Shown here piece by piece: positions 8,155-16,379 of a DNA stretch of 64,000 nucleotides (the stretch's first letter is position 1; each line of letters begins with the position of its first letter). This stretch comes from Nemesobacter sp965249045 (GTDB taxonomy: Bacteria; Desulfobacterota_D; UBA1144; Nemesobacterales; Nemesobacteraceae), in assembly GCA_965249045.1 (NCBI GenBank), contig OZ252213.1:496001-560000 (forward strand). Direction: 5' to 3'. The notes under the pieces are model-generated. The model saw only the letters and a list, made by a program, of their open reading frames with translations, did no database searches and was not told the origin of the DNA. Both the position numbers and the translations under genes were made by a program.

Positions 8155-9795
8155 ATGGCAAAGGATCTGTTATTTGACACTGAGGCCAGAGAGAAGATTC
8201 TCGAGGGCGTTAACAAGCTCGCGGCCGCGGTAAGGGCGACGCTGGGTCCCAGAGGACGCAACGTGCTTATAGAGAAAACGTTCGGAGCTCCCGTCGTCAC
8301 AAAGGACGGGGTTTCGGTTGCAAAGGAAATAGAGCTTGAGGATAGGTTCGAGAACATGGGAGCCCAGATGGTAAAGGAAGTCGCTTCTAAGACTAGCGAC
8401 GTTGCCGGAGACGGCACCACGACCGCCACCCTACTGGCCCAGGCGATATACCGCGAAGGCATAAAGCTTGTCGCTGCGGGACACGACCCCATGAAGCTTA
8501 AAAGGGGAATAGAGCAGACGGTCGAGGTAGTGACCGGCAGCATAAGTAAGCTCAGCAAGCAGGTTAAGGGACGCACGGAGATAGCCCAGGTGGCCACGGT
8601 TTCCGCAAACGGGGACAAAAACGTCGGAAGCATCATAGCCGACGCCATGGAGAAGGTGGGAAAGGACGGGGTAATAACCGTAGAGGAAGGAAGAAGCCTT
8701 GATACCGAGCTTGACGTGGTCGAGGGAATGCAGTTTGACAGGGGGTATCTAAGCCCTTACTTCGTCACCGAGCCCGAGAAGATGACGGTTGAGCTTGAGG
8801 ATCCGCTCATTCTTCTTTACGATAAGAAAATAGCTAACATGAAGGACCTTCTCCCGCTTCTTGAGGAAGTGGCGAGAAGCACGAAGCCCCTTTTGATAAT
8901 CGCGGAGGACGTCGAGGGAGAGGCTCTCGCGACGCTCGTTGTGAACAAGATCAGGGGAACGATCAAGGTCGCGGCCATAAAGGCTCCAGGGTTCGGGGAC
9001 CGCAGAAAGGCCATGATCGAGGACATAGCGTTTCTCACGGGCGGACAGGTTATATCCGAAGAGGCCGGCATGAAGCTTGAAAACGCGAAGGTAACCGATC
9101 TCGGACAGGCGAAGAGAATCGTCATAGACCGTGACGACACCACCCTAGTCGGAGGTGCCGGAACCAGGAGTTCCATATCGGGCCGCATAAACCAGATCAA
9201 AAGCCAGATACAGATGGCAAGCGGAGAGTACGACCGGGAGAAGCTCCAGGAACGCCTCGCCAAGCTCGCCGGAGGCGTGGCCGTGATCAGGGTCGGAGCT
9301 GCCACGGAAACCGAGATGAAAGAGAAAAAGGACAGGGTGGAAGACGCCCTTAACGCCACCAGGGCGGCGGTAGAGGAAGGAATAGTTCCTGGCGGAGGCG
9401 TGGCCTTCATAAGGGCCATAACCGCGGTCGACAAGTATGGCGGCGCGGACCCCGAAGAGCAGGCGGGAGTGAACATCGTCAAAAAAGCGCTTGAGGAGCC
9501 CCTAAGGGGAATAGCCGTAAACGCCGGATGGGACGGTTCCATAGTGGTAGAGAAGGTAAGAAACCAGAAGGGCTCAAACGGTTTTGACGCAGCTAAGCTC
9601 GAGTACACGGATCTCATAAAGGCCGGTATTCTCGATCCCGCGAAGGTGACCAGGACCGCAATGCAGAACGCGGCAAGCGTCGCGGGTCTTCTGCTCACCA
9701 CTGAAGCGCTCGTCGTTGAGATTGTAAAAGAAGACGGCGGCGGCGGCGCGGGCATGCCTGGCGGACCGATGGGCGGCATGGGCGGCATGATGTAA
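8155..9795 (+). CDS. groEL: Chaperonin GroEL
   Basis: A 546-residue ATP-dependent folding chamber. It has the ATP-binding TLGPRGRNV and AGDGTTTATLLAQ, the apical-domain residues near 200-340, and the GGM-rich C-terminal tail. AAGGAGG lies just upstream. It is the second gene of the heat-shock operon and the only GroEL in the window. Confidence 0.99.
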   Translation: MAKDLLFDTEAREKILEGVNKLAAAVRATLGPRGRNVLIEKTFGAPVVTKDGVSVAKEIELEDRFENMGAQMVKEVASKTSDVAGDGTTTATLLAQAIYREGIKLVAAGHDPMKLKRGIEQTVEVVTGSISKLSKQVKGRTEIAQVATVSANGDKNVGSIIADAMEKVGKDGVITVEEGRSLDTELDVVEGMQFDRGYLSPYFVTEPEKMTVELEDPLILLYDKKIANMKDLLPLLEEVARSTKPLLIIAEDVEGEALATLVVNKIRGTIKVAAIKAPGFGDRRKAMIEDIAFLTGGQVISEEAGMKLENAKVTDLGQAKRIVIDRDDTTLVGGAGTRSSISGRINQIKSQIQMASGEYDREKLQERLAKLAGGVAVIRVGAATETEMKEKKDRVEDALNATRAAVEEGIVPGGGVAFIRAITAVDKYGGADPEEQAGVNIVKKALEEPLRGIAVNAGWDGSIVVEKVRNQKGSNGFDAAKLEYTDLIKAGILDPAKVTRTAMQNAASVAGLLLTTEALVVEIVKEDGGGGAGMPGGPMGGMGGMM

Positions 9796-9825
9796 TAACC
9801 CTCTGCTTTCCAGGAAGCATATTTA

Positions 9826-9862
9826 AGCGGGCACGGCGCGCAGGCGCCCTGCCCGCTTTTTT
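9826..9862 (+). terminator. groESL terminator
   Basis: AGCGGGCA (9826-9833) pairs perfectly with TGCCCGCT (9850-9857), and T continues to 9862. Confidence 0.9.
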
Positions 9863-9892
9863 CCGCCGTTTTAAATTTTTTTTAATTTTCTC

Positions 9893-9920
9893 TTGACAGT
9901 TTAAGTAAATTACTTATATT
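9893..9920 (+). promoter_or_regulatory. Promoter after groEL
   Basis: TTGACA at 9893-9898 and TATATT at 9915-9920, 16 bp apart, in an AT-rich stretch. It would transcribe the candidate small RNA and possibly the copper genes by read-through. Confidence 0.6.
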
Positions 9921-9926
9921 TTATAA

Positions 9927-10019
9927 CAGTGTTGATTAGAAACATTGATCAATAACTCATCCTTCATCCTCCTTTTTGTAATAGAGAGCGCCTCGGCCCC
10001 CCTGAGGCGCTCTTTTTTT
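9927..10019 (+). ncRNA. Candidate ~93-nt small RNA with anti-Shine-Dalgarno motif
   Basis: The region is bounded by a good promoter (9893-9920) and a perfect 10-bp terminator hairpin (9985-9994 with 10004-10013, then T to 10019). It has no reading frame of note. An unpaired-looking segment TCCTCCTTTTT at 9967-9977 resembles the 3' end of 16S rRNA and could bind ribosome sites of target mRNAs, as C-rich small RNAs do. It could instead be an attenuated leader of the downstream SCO1 gene. Confidence 0.45.
9985..10019 (+). terminator. Strong terminator ending the candidate small RNA
   Basis: AGAGCGCCTC (9985-9994) and GAGGCGCTCT (10004-10013) pair over 10 bp with a 9-base loop. Seven T follow. 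Confidence 0.9.
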
Positions 10020-10077
10020 GTTTAATTGAAAAGGTGGTGTATATTTTCTTCCCTAACCTGTTTGGGAGTCGCTTAAA

Positions 10078-10668
10078 ATGAGACGATACTACTTGCCTTT
10101 AACTGCCTTGGTCCTGATCGCCCTCGTGTGGCTTGCGGTCCTGGGGTTTCTTCGCACGGGCGAAGCGGAATTTCACGGGGACGAGTTCCGCCGCCCCGCC
10201 TTTGATTTTTCGCTCACCGACCACCGAAACCAGAAGTTTTCTCTTTCGGACCACTCAGGCAAGGTCATACTGCTTAATTTCGGCTTTACCAACTGCCCGG
10301 ACATATGTCCCACCACCTTGGGAATTCTGGGCGCGGTGCTCGATCTCGTGGGAGACGAGAGGGTCGAGGCGCTTTTCATAACCGTTGATCCCTCGCGCGA
10401 CACCACAGAAAAGCTCGGGGCCTACATACCCTTTTTCCACGACCGCATAGTCGGACTTACGGGCTCTGAGGAGGCCATAAAGCGGGTAAGCGACGCCTGC
10501 GGGGGTTTTTACTCGAAGGAGCAGGAGGTCTCGGAGGACGACTATCTGGTTAGCCACTCGCCCGCTGTTTACCTGATAGGCCCGGGCGGGGAGATCGTGC
10601 TTCGCTACCCCACGGACAAACTTGATCCGAAGAAAATGGCTGATGACATAAAACGCCTTCTTCTGTGA
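10078..10668 (+). CDS. SCO1/SenC-family copper chaperone for cytochrome oxidase
   Basis: A 196-residue membrane-anchored thioredoxin-fold protein. Residues 7-24 form the anchor. The copper ligands are visible as NCPDIC (Cys73, Cys77) and His160 in LVSHSP. SCO proteins deliver copper to the CuA site of cytochrome c oxidase from the periplasmic side. The next gene encodes a PCuAC-type copper chaperone, a known functional partner, 12 bp downstream. Confidence 0.93.
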   Translation: MRRYYLPLTALVLIALVWLAVLGFLRTGEAEFHGDEFRRPAFDFSLTDHRNQKFSLSDHSGKVILLNFGFTNCPDICPTTLGILGAVLDLVGDERVEALFITVDPSRDTTEKLGAYIPFFHDRIVGLTGSEEAIKRVSDACGGFYSKEQEVSEDDYLVSHSPAVYLIGPGGEIVLRYPTDKLDPKKMADDIKRLLL

Positions 10669-10680
10669 GCGCCCACGACC

Positions 10681-11133
10681 GTGAGAAAAACCCTTCTTGT
10701 TTTCCTTGTTTTCCTGCTTGCCGCCCCCTTTGTGCGGGGCGAGAGTGGAATATCGGTTAAGGATCCGTGGGTGAGGCAGAATCCCCCGGGCACTTCCGTT
10801 ACCGCCGCCTACATGGTTATAGAGAACCCCGCCGGGGCCGACGAGCTTCTGGAAGTGAGCTGCGGCTGCTCCGCAGAGGCCTCGCTTCACGTTATCGAGA
10901 TGAAGGAGGGCTCTGATTCCATGGTGATGAAGGAGGTTTCTTCAATCGCGGTTCCCCCCGGCGCTTCCGTGGCGCTTTCCCCCGGAGGCTCCCACGTGAT
11001 GCTCATGGGTCTCTCGGGCGACATGGGAGAGAGCGTGGTTTTGGAGTTAAGGTTCCGCTCGGGCGCGCGGATATCGGTTACGGCCCCTGTTCTTGATCCC
11101 GTCGCGGCGCGGAAACGCGGCCACCACCACTAG
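10681..11133 (+). CDS. Periplasmic copper chaperone PCuAC
   Basis: A 150-residue secreted protein with a signal peptide (1-20). It keeps the PCuA(C) metal site: His70 and a following Met, Met81/Met83, and the HxM pair His105/Met107. It hands Cu(I) to SCO1 or directly to cytochrome oxidase. It starts with GTG, has no clear ribosome site, and is probably translated by coupling to the SCO1 gene. An extra CGC near residue 61 and a short C-terminal histidine run may also bind metal. Confidence 0.9.
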   Translation: MRKTLLVFLVFLLAAPFVRGESGISVKDPWVRQNPPGTSVTAAYMVIENPAGADELLEVSCGCSAEASLHVIEMKEGSDSMVMKEVSSIAVPPGASVALSPGGSHVMLMGLSGDMGESVVLELRFRSGARISVTAPVLDPVAARKRGHHH

Positions 11134-11244
11134 TAACTAGTATTAAGACGGATTTGTCGCTCTGCGGTATTTCGGTTTGAAGTCTTGGTAGAGCAGAGCA
11201 ATCAGCTGAAGCCATCCCCCTTTTTTCAGGATGTAGATATCTAT

Positions 11245-11273
11245 TTGACATAATTGTCTAAAACCCATATACT
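11245..11273 (+). promoter_or_regulatory. Promoter of the AbiE operon
   Basis: TTGACA (11245-11250), 17 bp, TATACT (11268-11273): a near-consensus sigma-70 promoter. The -10 lies inside the first operator repeat, so repressor binding would block RNA polymerase. Confidence 0.75.
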
Positions 11274-11358
11274 AATTATGTGATTCGCGTTAGATTGTCA
11301 CTTAATTGAACTTGGTGGTATAAAAACAGATCACCAAACCCATATGTTAACTATGGGA
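11261..11358 (+). promoter_or_regulatory. Paired operators for AbiEi autoregulation
   Basis: Two similar 23-bp segments, 11261-11283 and 11336-11358, both begin AAACCCATAT and contain an inverted repeat (CCCATA...TATG). The second is perfect: CCCATA-N7-TATGGG. Known AbiEi repressors bind two 23-bp inverted repeats upstream of their own operon, which fits this layout. Confidence 0.65.
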
Positions 11359-11378
11359 AATGCAACAGGAAGTCAAGC

Positions 11379-12194
11379 ATGCCAGTCGTCAAGCATGAAG
11401 CGTTTTTCCGCAGACACCCGGTTTTTACCGGGGAGGAGCTAGCAGCACATCTCGGATCCCGCGGCAATGTGGGACAAAGAGGACAGGAAGCACTGCTGGC
11501 CTACTATACCAAAACCGGTCGCATCGTTCGCGTGCGAGGGGGGCTGTATGCGGTTATCCCACCGGGGTCTAATTCTGTTTCTTATCCTGTGGATCCCTTT
11601 CTGATCGCCTCCAGATTGACTAAAGACGCTGTCCTGTCACATCACACGGCACTTGAGTTTCACGGAAGGGCCTATTCAGTTTGGCAACGTCTTGTCTACT
11701 CGTCATCCCGCCCGGTCAGGCAATTCATGTTCCGCTCCAGTGTTTTCCGGGGGGCGAAGTTTCCCGAAGCACTGATGCGTTCCGCCACGGAGCGATTCGG
11801 CGTACTGACAAGGGAGCGTGCAGGCTTGACGCTCAGTGTTACGAGTCTTGAGCGGACCCTGGTGGATGTTCTTGACCGTCCGGACCTTTCGGGAGGATGG
11901 GAGGAAATCTGGCGTTCACTTGAATCGGTTGAATTCTTCGACTTAGACAAGGTGGTGGAGTACGCTCTTTTGCTTGACAATGCTACGACCGCTGCAAAGA
12001 CGGGATTCTTTTTCGATCAGCACCGCGAGGCTTTCTCAGTGGAGGGATATCATCTGAAGGCTCTTTGCGACCGGAAGCCCCGGAAGCCCCATTATCTTGA
12101 TCGCAGCAAGCGAAAGAAGGGATACCTCGTGGCAGACTGGAACTTGGTGGTTCCAAGAGACATACTTGAACGGTCATGGGGCGAGGTGCTATGA
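11379..12194 (+). CDS. abiEi: AbiEi-family antitoxin and repressor
   Basis: A 271-residue protein with an N-terminal winged helix-turn-helix (roughly residues 10-75, FTGEELAAHL, GRIVRVRGGLYAV) and a C-terminal antitoxin domain with the SLERTLVDVL motif of the type IV antitoxin family. It represses its operon and counteracts the AbiEii nucleotidyltransferase without direct binding. It overlaps abiEii by 4 bp (ATGA). AbiE systems act as toxin-antitoxin modules and as phage abortive infection systems. Confidence 0.88.
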   Translation: MPVVKHEAFFRRHPVFTGEELAAHLGSRGNVGQRGQEALLAYYTKTGRIVRVRGGLYAVIPPGSNSVSYPVDPFLIASRLTKDAVLSHHTALEFHGRAYSVWQRLVYSSSRPVRQFMFRSSVFRGAKFPEALMRSATERFGVLTRERAGLTLSVTSLERTLVDVLDRPDLSGGWEEIWRSLESVEFFDLDKVVEYALLLDNATTAAKTGFFFDQHREAFSVEGYHLKALCDRKPRKPHYLDRSKRKKGYLVADWNLVVPRDILERSWGEVL

Positions 12195-13159
12195 GAATAT
12201 CTCCTGAGAGATTAGAGCATGAAGCTGAGTCTACGGGGTTTAAGGCGGATATACTCGAAAAGGTCGCACTTCTGCTTGGAGCGCTTGAAGCCATTTGTAA
12301 TCACCCCGTTCTGAGGGGAAAACTGGTTCTCAAAGGCGGAACCGCGTTGAACCTCTTTGTTTTTCAGATTCCCAGGCTGTCTGTTGATATAGATCTCAAC
12401 TATATTGGGGCTCAGAGTCGGGAGGAAATGCTCAAAGAGCGTCCTGAGATCGAAAAAGCGATTCAGGATGTCTTCAGCCGGGAGAACTTTACAGTCAGAC
12501 GGATGCCGCAGGAACACGCCGGGGGGAAATGGTCTCTTCGCTATCCGAGTGCGCTTGGACAAAGCGGCAGGCTGGATGTAGATATCAATTTCATGTATCG
12601 AGTGCCTTTATGGACTGTAACCACCATGAACTCACGTCCGTTGGGAATATGGCAGGCAAATGATATTCCGGTGATGGAAATTCATGAACTCACGGCGGGG
12701 AAACTCGCGGCACTGTTGTCGCGGCGCAGAGCAAGGGACTTGTTTGACAGTTGCCAGATATTCTCCATGGACAATCTTGATTTCAAGCGGCTGCGTACTG
12801 CCTTTGTAGTTTATGGAGCAATGCACCGCAAGGATTGGCGTACGGTTTCGATCACGGATGTGGATTTTGACGTTGGGGAGATTGAAAGCCAGCTGGCACC
12901 CTTGCTCCATCTTGGTACTACACAAGGTTCCAAGAAGGAGGAGAACTACGGAAATATGCTTGTAGAAAAATGCCGAGGGGGGCTATCGGAGGTATTGCCT
13001 TTTAATGATTCTGAACAGGCGTTTCTCGATCTGTTGCTTGAAAAAGGCGAAATTGACGCGGCGATTTTGACCTCGGATACATCCTTGCAGAACCGCATTC
13101 AAGCCCAGCCGCTTCTCCAATGGAAGGCCATTAACGTGCAACGCCATAAAGGATTATGA
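12191..13159 (+). CDS. abiEii: AbiEii-family nucleotidyltransferase toxin
   Basis: A 322-residue nucleotidyltransferase toxin. The catalytic motifs are KGGTALNLF (the GS/GG motif) and the metal-binding DIDLNY near residues 66-71, as in the AbiEii/MenT family, which modifies tRNA or similar substrates. ATG 12191 was chosen because it overlaps the abiEi stop in an ATGA. The frame is open slightly further upstream without homology. Length and motifs are complete, so it should be active. Confidence 0.88.
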   Translation: MRISPERLEHEAESTGFKADILEKVALLLGALEAICNHPVLRGKLVLKGGTALNLFVFQIPRLSVDIDLNYIGAQSREEMLKERPEIEKAIQDVFSRENFTVRRMPQEHAGGKWSLRYPSALGQSGRLDVDINFMYRVPLWTVTTMNSRPLGIWQANDIPVMEIHELTAGKLAALLSRRRARDLFDSCQIFSMDNLDFKRLRTAFVVYGAMHRKDWRTVSITDVDFDVGEIESQLAPLLHLGTTQGSKKEENYGNMLVEKCRGGLSEVLPFNDSEQAFLDLLLEKGEIDAAILTSDTSLQNRIQAQPLLQWKAINVQRHKGL

Positions 13160-13314
13160 GGTGCCGGTTTCAGATTCTCTTACCTTTTTTATCTTGCTCG
13201 GGGAAAACTTATTGCGGAAATCGTGGAAAAATCAGGTGCGAAACGGAAAACGCCGGAGGCAGCGACATAGCCGTATATATACCGACGCACTGCACTACAC
13301 TTAGGTTGCCTGGC

Positions 13315-13722
13315 TTACTGCTTTGAGTAGGAGACTGTCAGCACCTGGTCCTCCGGGTCTCCTGTCTTCGCGGGGCCTTTCATTTCGCACTTGGCTCTCA
13401 TAGAGCCCCCGGCCTCGGTTACCAGGGTCTCGACCAGGATTTCTCCGGTTATTCTGCCGGTGCTTTTGATCTCAAGCGCCCCGGCGTCTATCTTCCCGTT
13501 TACTTCTCCGAATATGATGACCCCTCCGGCGTTAATGTCGCCGGTGACCGAGCCGTTAGGGCCGACCACCAAGGTGTGGTCGACTTTAACGTCTCCCTTG
13601 AGAGTTCCCTCGACCTTCATCGATCCCTCGCACGAGACGTTTCCCTCGAACACGGCGCCCGCGCCGATAATCGTCTCGACGGCGTCTGAGTTCTTTTTAC
13701 TACCTTTCTGCTTCTTGTACAT
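13315..13722 (-). CDS. Bactofilin
   Basis: A 135-residue beta-helical cytoskeletal protein. The central region (about 18-115) has the regular short beta repeats of bactofilins (VEGTLKGDVKVDHTLVVG, GSVTGDINAGGVIIFGEV) between short flexible tails. Bactofilins polymerise without nucleotide and localise cell-wall enzymes. The gene lies 16 bp downstream of an M23 peptidase gene, the common shape-determining pairing. Confidence 0.93.
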   Translation of the reverse strand: MYKKQKGSKKNSDAVETIIGAGAVFEGNVSCEGSMKVEGTLKGDVKVDHTLVVGPNGSVTGDINAGGVIIFGEVNGKIDAGALEIKSTGRITGEILVETLVTEAGGSMRAKCEMKGPAKTGDPEDQVLTVSYSKQ

Positions 13723-13738
13723 GTTACAGCCCCTCCCC

Positions 13739-14581
13739 TTATCTTATGTATTTGCTGGGGTTGATTCTTCTTCTGTGCTTTATTATCTCGTAGTGAAGAT
13801 GGGGCCCGCTTGAGCGGCCTGTCGATCCGATCTCCCCTATCTTCTCTCCCGCAACGACCCTCTGGCCCTTGGTGACCTCTATCTTGGAGAGGTGCCCGTA
13901 GAGAGTTTTGTAGCCTTTTTTGTGCTTGATGAGAACATGCTTGCCGTAGCCCTTCACGCTCTTGGCCTTGTCGACCACGCCGTCGGCCGTGGCGACGACT
14001 TCGGTACCTATCTTCCCCCTGAAGTCGATTCCGCCGTGAAATTCCCTCGCCTCCGAGAATGGGTTTTTCCTGTAGCCGTAGCGCGAGGATATCCCACTTG
14101 AGACGGGTTTTCCGAAGGGAGTGACCGCGAGGGTGTCGGCAAGGCGGTCTATGTCCTTCTCGACCGCGTTGAAGTAATCATCTCCGATGTCGTTTGTCCG
14201 GAACCCGCGCCCGCCTATCTGGGGAGTTCTTCTCTGCTTTTTAGTCGAGAGCCTCTTCTCCATGGAGACGAGCCTTTTCTCAAGCCTGAGAACCCTTTTT
14301 ATGAACTTGTCCTCAAGCTTCTTGTCTACGATTATGTCGAGCGACATCCCCTCGACGGCGTCGAGCAGCTCGTTTATCTCCTCTTGCTTCTCCGCCCGTA
14401 CCGTTTCCGCTTCTCCGTAGAACTTGTAGGAAAAGAAAAAGGAGAACACCGCGCCGAGCACGAATGTCCCCACAATTCCTAGGCCGAGCTGAAGGCGTCC
14501 CCTGCTGATGCCCCAGGATCTGGTCCAGCCGAACTTGTTGCAGCATACTATAAATGATAATCCGTCGTTTCTTCTTCCCAC
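13739..14581 (-). CDS. Membrane-anchored M23 peptidoglycan endopeptidase
   Basis: A 280-residue protein with a membrane segment at about residues 32-52, a coiled coil at about 57-115, and a C-terminal M23 (LytM) domain. The zinc ligands are His182 and Asp186 (FHGGIDF) and His263 (HLHYE), with catalytic His261. It cuts peptide cross-links in the periplasm. Its operon with a bactofilin suggests a role in cell shape, as in other M23-bactofilin pairs. Confidence 0.92.
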   Translation of the reverse strand: MGRRNDGLSFIVCCNKFGWTRSWGISRGRLQLGLGIVGTFVLGAVFSFFFSYKFYGEAETVRAEKQEEINELLDAVEGMSLDIIVDKKLEDKFIKRVLRLEKRLVSMEKRLSTKKQRRTPQIGGRGFRTNDIGDDYFNAVEKDIDRLADTLAVTPFGKPVSSGISSRYGYRKNPFSEAREFHGGIDFRGKIGTEVVATADGVVDKAKSVKGYGKHVLIKHKKGYKTLYGHLSKIEVTKGQRVVAGEKIGEIGSTGRSSGPHLHYEIIKHRRRINPSKYIR

Positions 14582-14714
14582 CCTTCACCTCTCCGCCGCT
14601 TCGGCGGCGGCATGTCATTCATAATACAAACGTTCGGATAAGAATAATCAATAAAAGTCCTCTGTCAAAGAACCGCAAGTGATCGTAAAGCCTTGGCGCA
14701 GGACGGGGGAGTTC

Positions 14715-15557
14715 TCACTCGTCCGAGTAGCCAGAGATCCGCCCGAGCTGCTCAAGCGTCCTTACCCCCTCGTAAAGATCCCCCCCGATCTCCCAGGTGG
14801 GGTAGCTCCTTATGTTCTTAGTCGCGCAGAGCGCGGGATTGGGGTCGGGGCCGGTGCGGCCGCATTCAACGTAGGCGACGTAGCCGAAGGCGCTTCCGAA
14901 AAGCTCCTTCTGCGTCTGGCAGTGACCGCAGCTGTAAGAGCCGTACATGGTCGCTCCCTGATCCGAGAGGTATTTCGCGAGACTCACCTGGTAAAAGGTG
15001 GCGCTTGACGGGGGATCCTCGCCGGGAGAAGGGGAGTGAATCGAGTAGGAGACGGCAAACACCAGGACTAATACCGCGGCCGCCCCGGCAAGGGACTTAA
15101 AGGCGGAGGCGCCCCCGGCCGTCTGGCGTTTCCAAAGCCCCGAGAGCGCAAGCAGCGCCACCGCGATTGCGGCTGAGGCGACGCACCAGGAGCAAATCGC
15201 CTCTATTATGAAAAGCTCAAGGTAGGTGAGGTAGGCTGAAAAGCCCACGGCGGCTGCTGAGAGCGGAAAAAGAAGGCTCCATTTCGTCCTGCGCCCAAGG
15301 GGCGAGAGCACGGCGGCTGCCATAGCCGCGTAACCCAGAACGCCGAGCAGCGGGACCGGGATGCCGCCCATGCGCGAGTACCGGCTCTCCCTTACCACGT
15401 CGCAGCCTTGCCCCGTGAGGCAGAACTCAGCGCCCCCGAGCAAAAAGTCCGCCACCAGCAGGTACGCCGAGATAAGTGCTCCGAGTACGCAGAGAGCTAG
15501 CGCCGCCGCACCCGCGCGATCGCGAAGAAAGCTGTTTTTCCATGTGGCCATCATCAA
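14715..15557 (-). CDS. VKOR-thioredoxin fusion, disulfide-bond forming protein
   Basis: A 280-residue integral membrane protein. The VKOR domain (about 15-140) has the loop cysteines Cys46 and Cys52 and the quinone-side CSWC (Cys122, Cys125). A fifth membrane helix (about 155-173) leads to a periplasmic thioredoxin-like domain with CGHC (Cys210, Cys213). VKOR oxidises the thioredoxin domain, which passes disulfides to exported proteins, replacing DsbA/DsbB. This would serve the cysteine-rich TraN, TraU and TraH proteins in the window, although no direct link is shown. Confidence 0.93.
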   Translation of the reverse strand: MMMATWKNSFLRDRAGAAALALCVLGALISAYLLVADFLLGGAEFCLTGQGCDVVRESRYSRMGGIPVPLLGVLGYAAMAAAVLSPLGRRTKWSLLFPLSAAAVGFSAYLTYLELFIIEAICSWCVASAAIAVALLALSGLWKRQTAGGASAFKSLAGAAAVLVLVFAVSYSIHSPSPGEDPPSSATFYQVSLAKYLSDQGATMYGSYSCGHCQTQKELFGSAFGYVAYVECGRTGPDPNPALCATKNIRSYPTWEIGGDLYEGVRTLEQLGRISGYSDE

Positions 15558-15727
15558 AACCGCCCGTGGGGATATTATACAGATTATGCGCGGGTTTTAG
15601 AAACACGGCCTCCCGGTAAATTTAAGGCAGTGTTAACGATTTTTAAAAAGGTGATTTAAAAACGCAAAACCTTTGGGTTTCCACTTGTTTTTTCCGCTCC
15701 CTGCGGTTTAATAGATTTTAAGAGAAA

Positions 15728-16354
15728 ATGATTAACAACGATAACATAGTTCACAAGATCACGTTTCCGAGCCCCGCCGAGGGCGGCAGGGTTGCGGTCG
15801 CGGCGAACCTCATCTCCACGGTTTTCTCACCCGCGCTTGTGGTTTTCTACACGCTAATTCTCTGTTCCTATTCGATCGACCACTCCTCCAAGTTTCTCTG
15901 GACCTCCTTTTTCGTGCTTCTTTTCGTGCTCGCCCCGACGGCTTACATACTCTATCTCATAGGCCGGGGGAAGGTGACGGATTTTCACATAAGCGTGAGG
16001 GAGGAGCGGATAAAGCCTCTTTGCATTATTTTCATCTACTCGGTCTTCTCGCTTCTTCTCTACAGTTTCGTTGGCGGACCGGACGCCCTGGTCACGTTCG
16101 GCTATTTGTGCCTCGCGCTCACGGGGCTTTGGATACTGGTTTCGCTTTACTGGAAAATAAGCGGTCACTGCGCCGCCATGGGCAGCCTCATGGCGATGGT
16201 GTTGGTCTACCAGCACGAGAGTCTGGTTTTCGTTCTCCCGCCCCTGGCCCTGCTGGTCGCGTGGTCGAGGGTAAAACTCGGGTGCCACAGCTTCGCCCAG
16301 ACCCTCGCGGGATTTGTTATGGGCGCCGCGGTTTTCTGGTTTTTCCTTTCCTGA
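15728..16354 (+). CDS. PAP2-like membrane protein
   Basis: A 208-residue protein with about six hydrophobic segments. Partial PAP2 phosphatase motifs are visible: REERIKPL, ISGH, and SRVKLGCHSFAQ. The last matches SRx5H but has Gln where the usual Asp follows. It may be a lipid phosphatase relative acting on an isoprenoid or phospholipid headgroup. The Asp change leaves activity uncertain. It is a single gene with its own upstream AT-rich region. Confidence 0.65.
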   Translation: MINNDNIVHKITFPSPAEGGRVAVAANLISTVFSPALVVFYTLILCSYSIDHSSKFLWTSFFVLLFVLAPTAYILYLIGRGKVTDFHISVREERIKPLCIIFIYSVFSLLLYSFVGGPDALVTFGYLCLALTGLWILVSLYWKISGHCAAMGSLMAMVLVYQHESLVFVLPPLALLVAWSRVKLGCHSFAQTLAGFVMGAAVFWFFLS

Positions 16355-16379
16355 TTTTTTCCTTTGTACCGCTTTCGGA

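Noticed and set aside
8817..9788. Long antisense frame opposite groEL
   Set aside because: A well-known effect of GroEL codon bias; GroEL itself is unmistakable.
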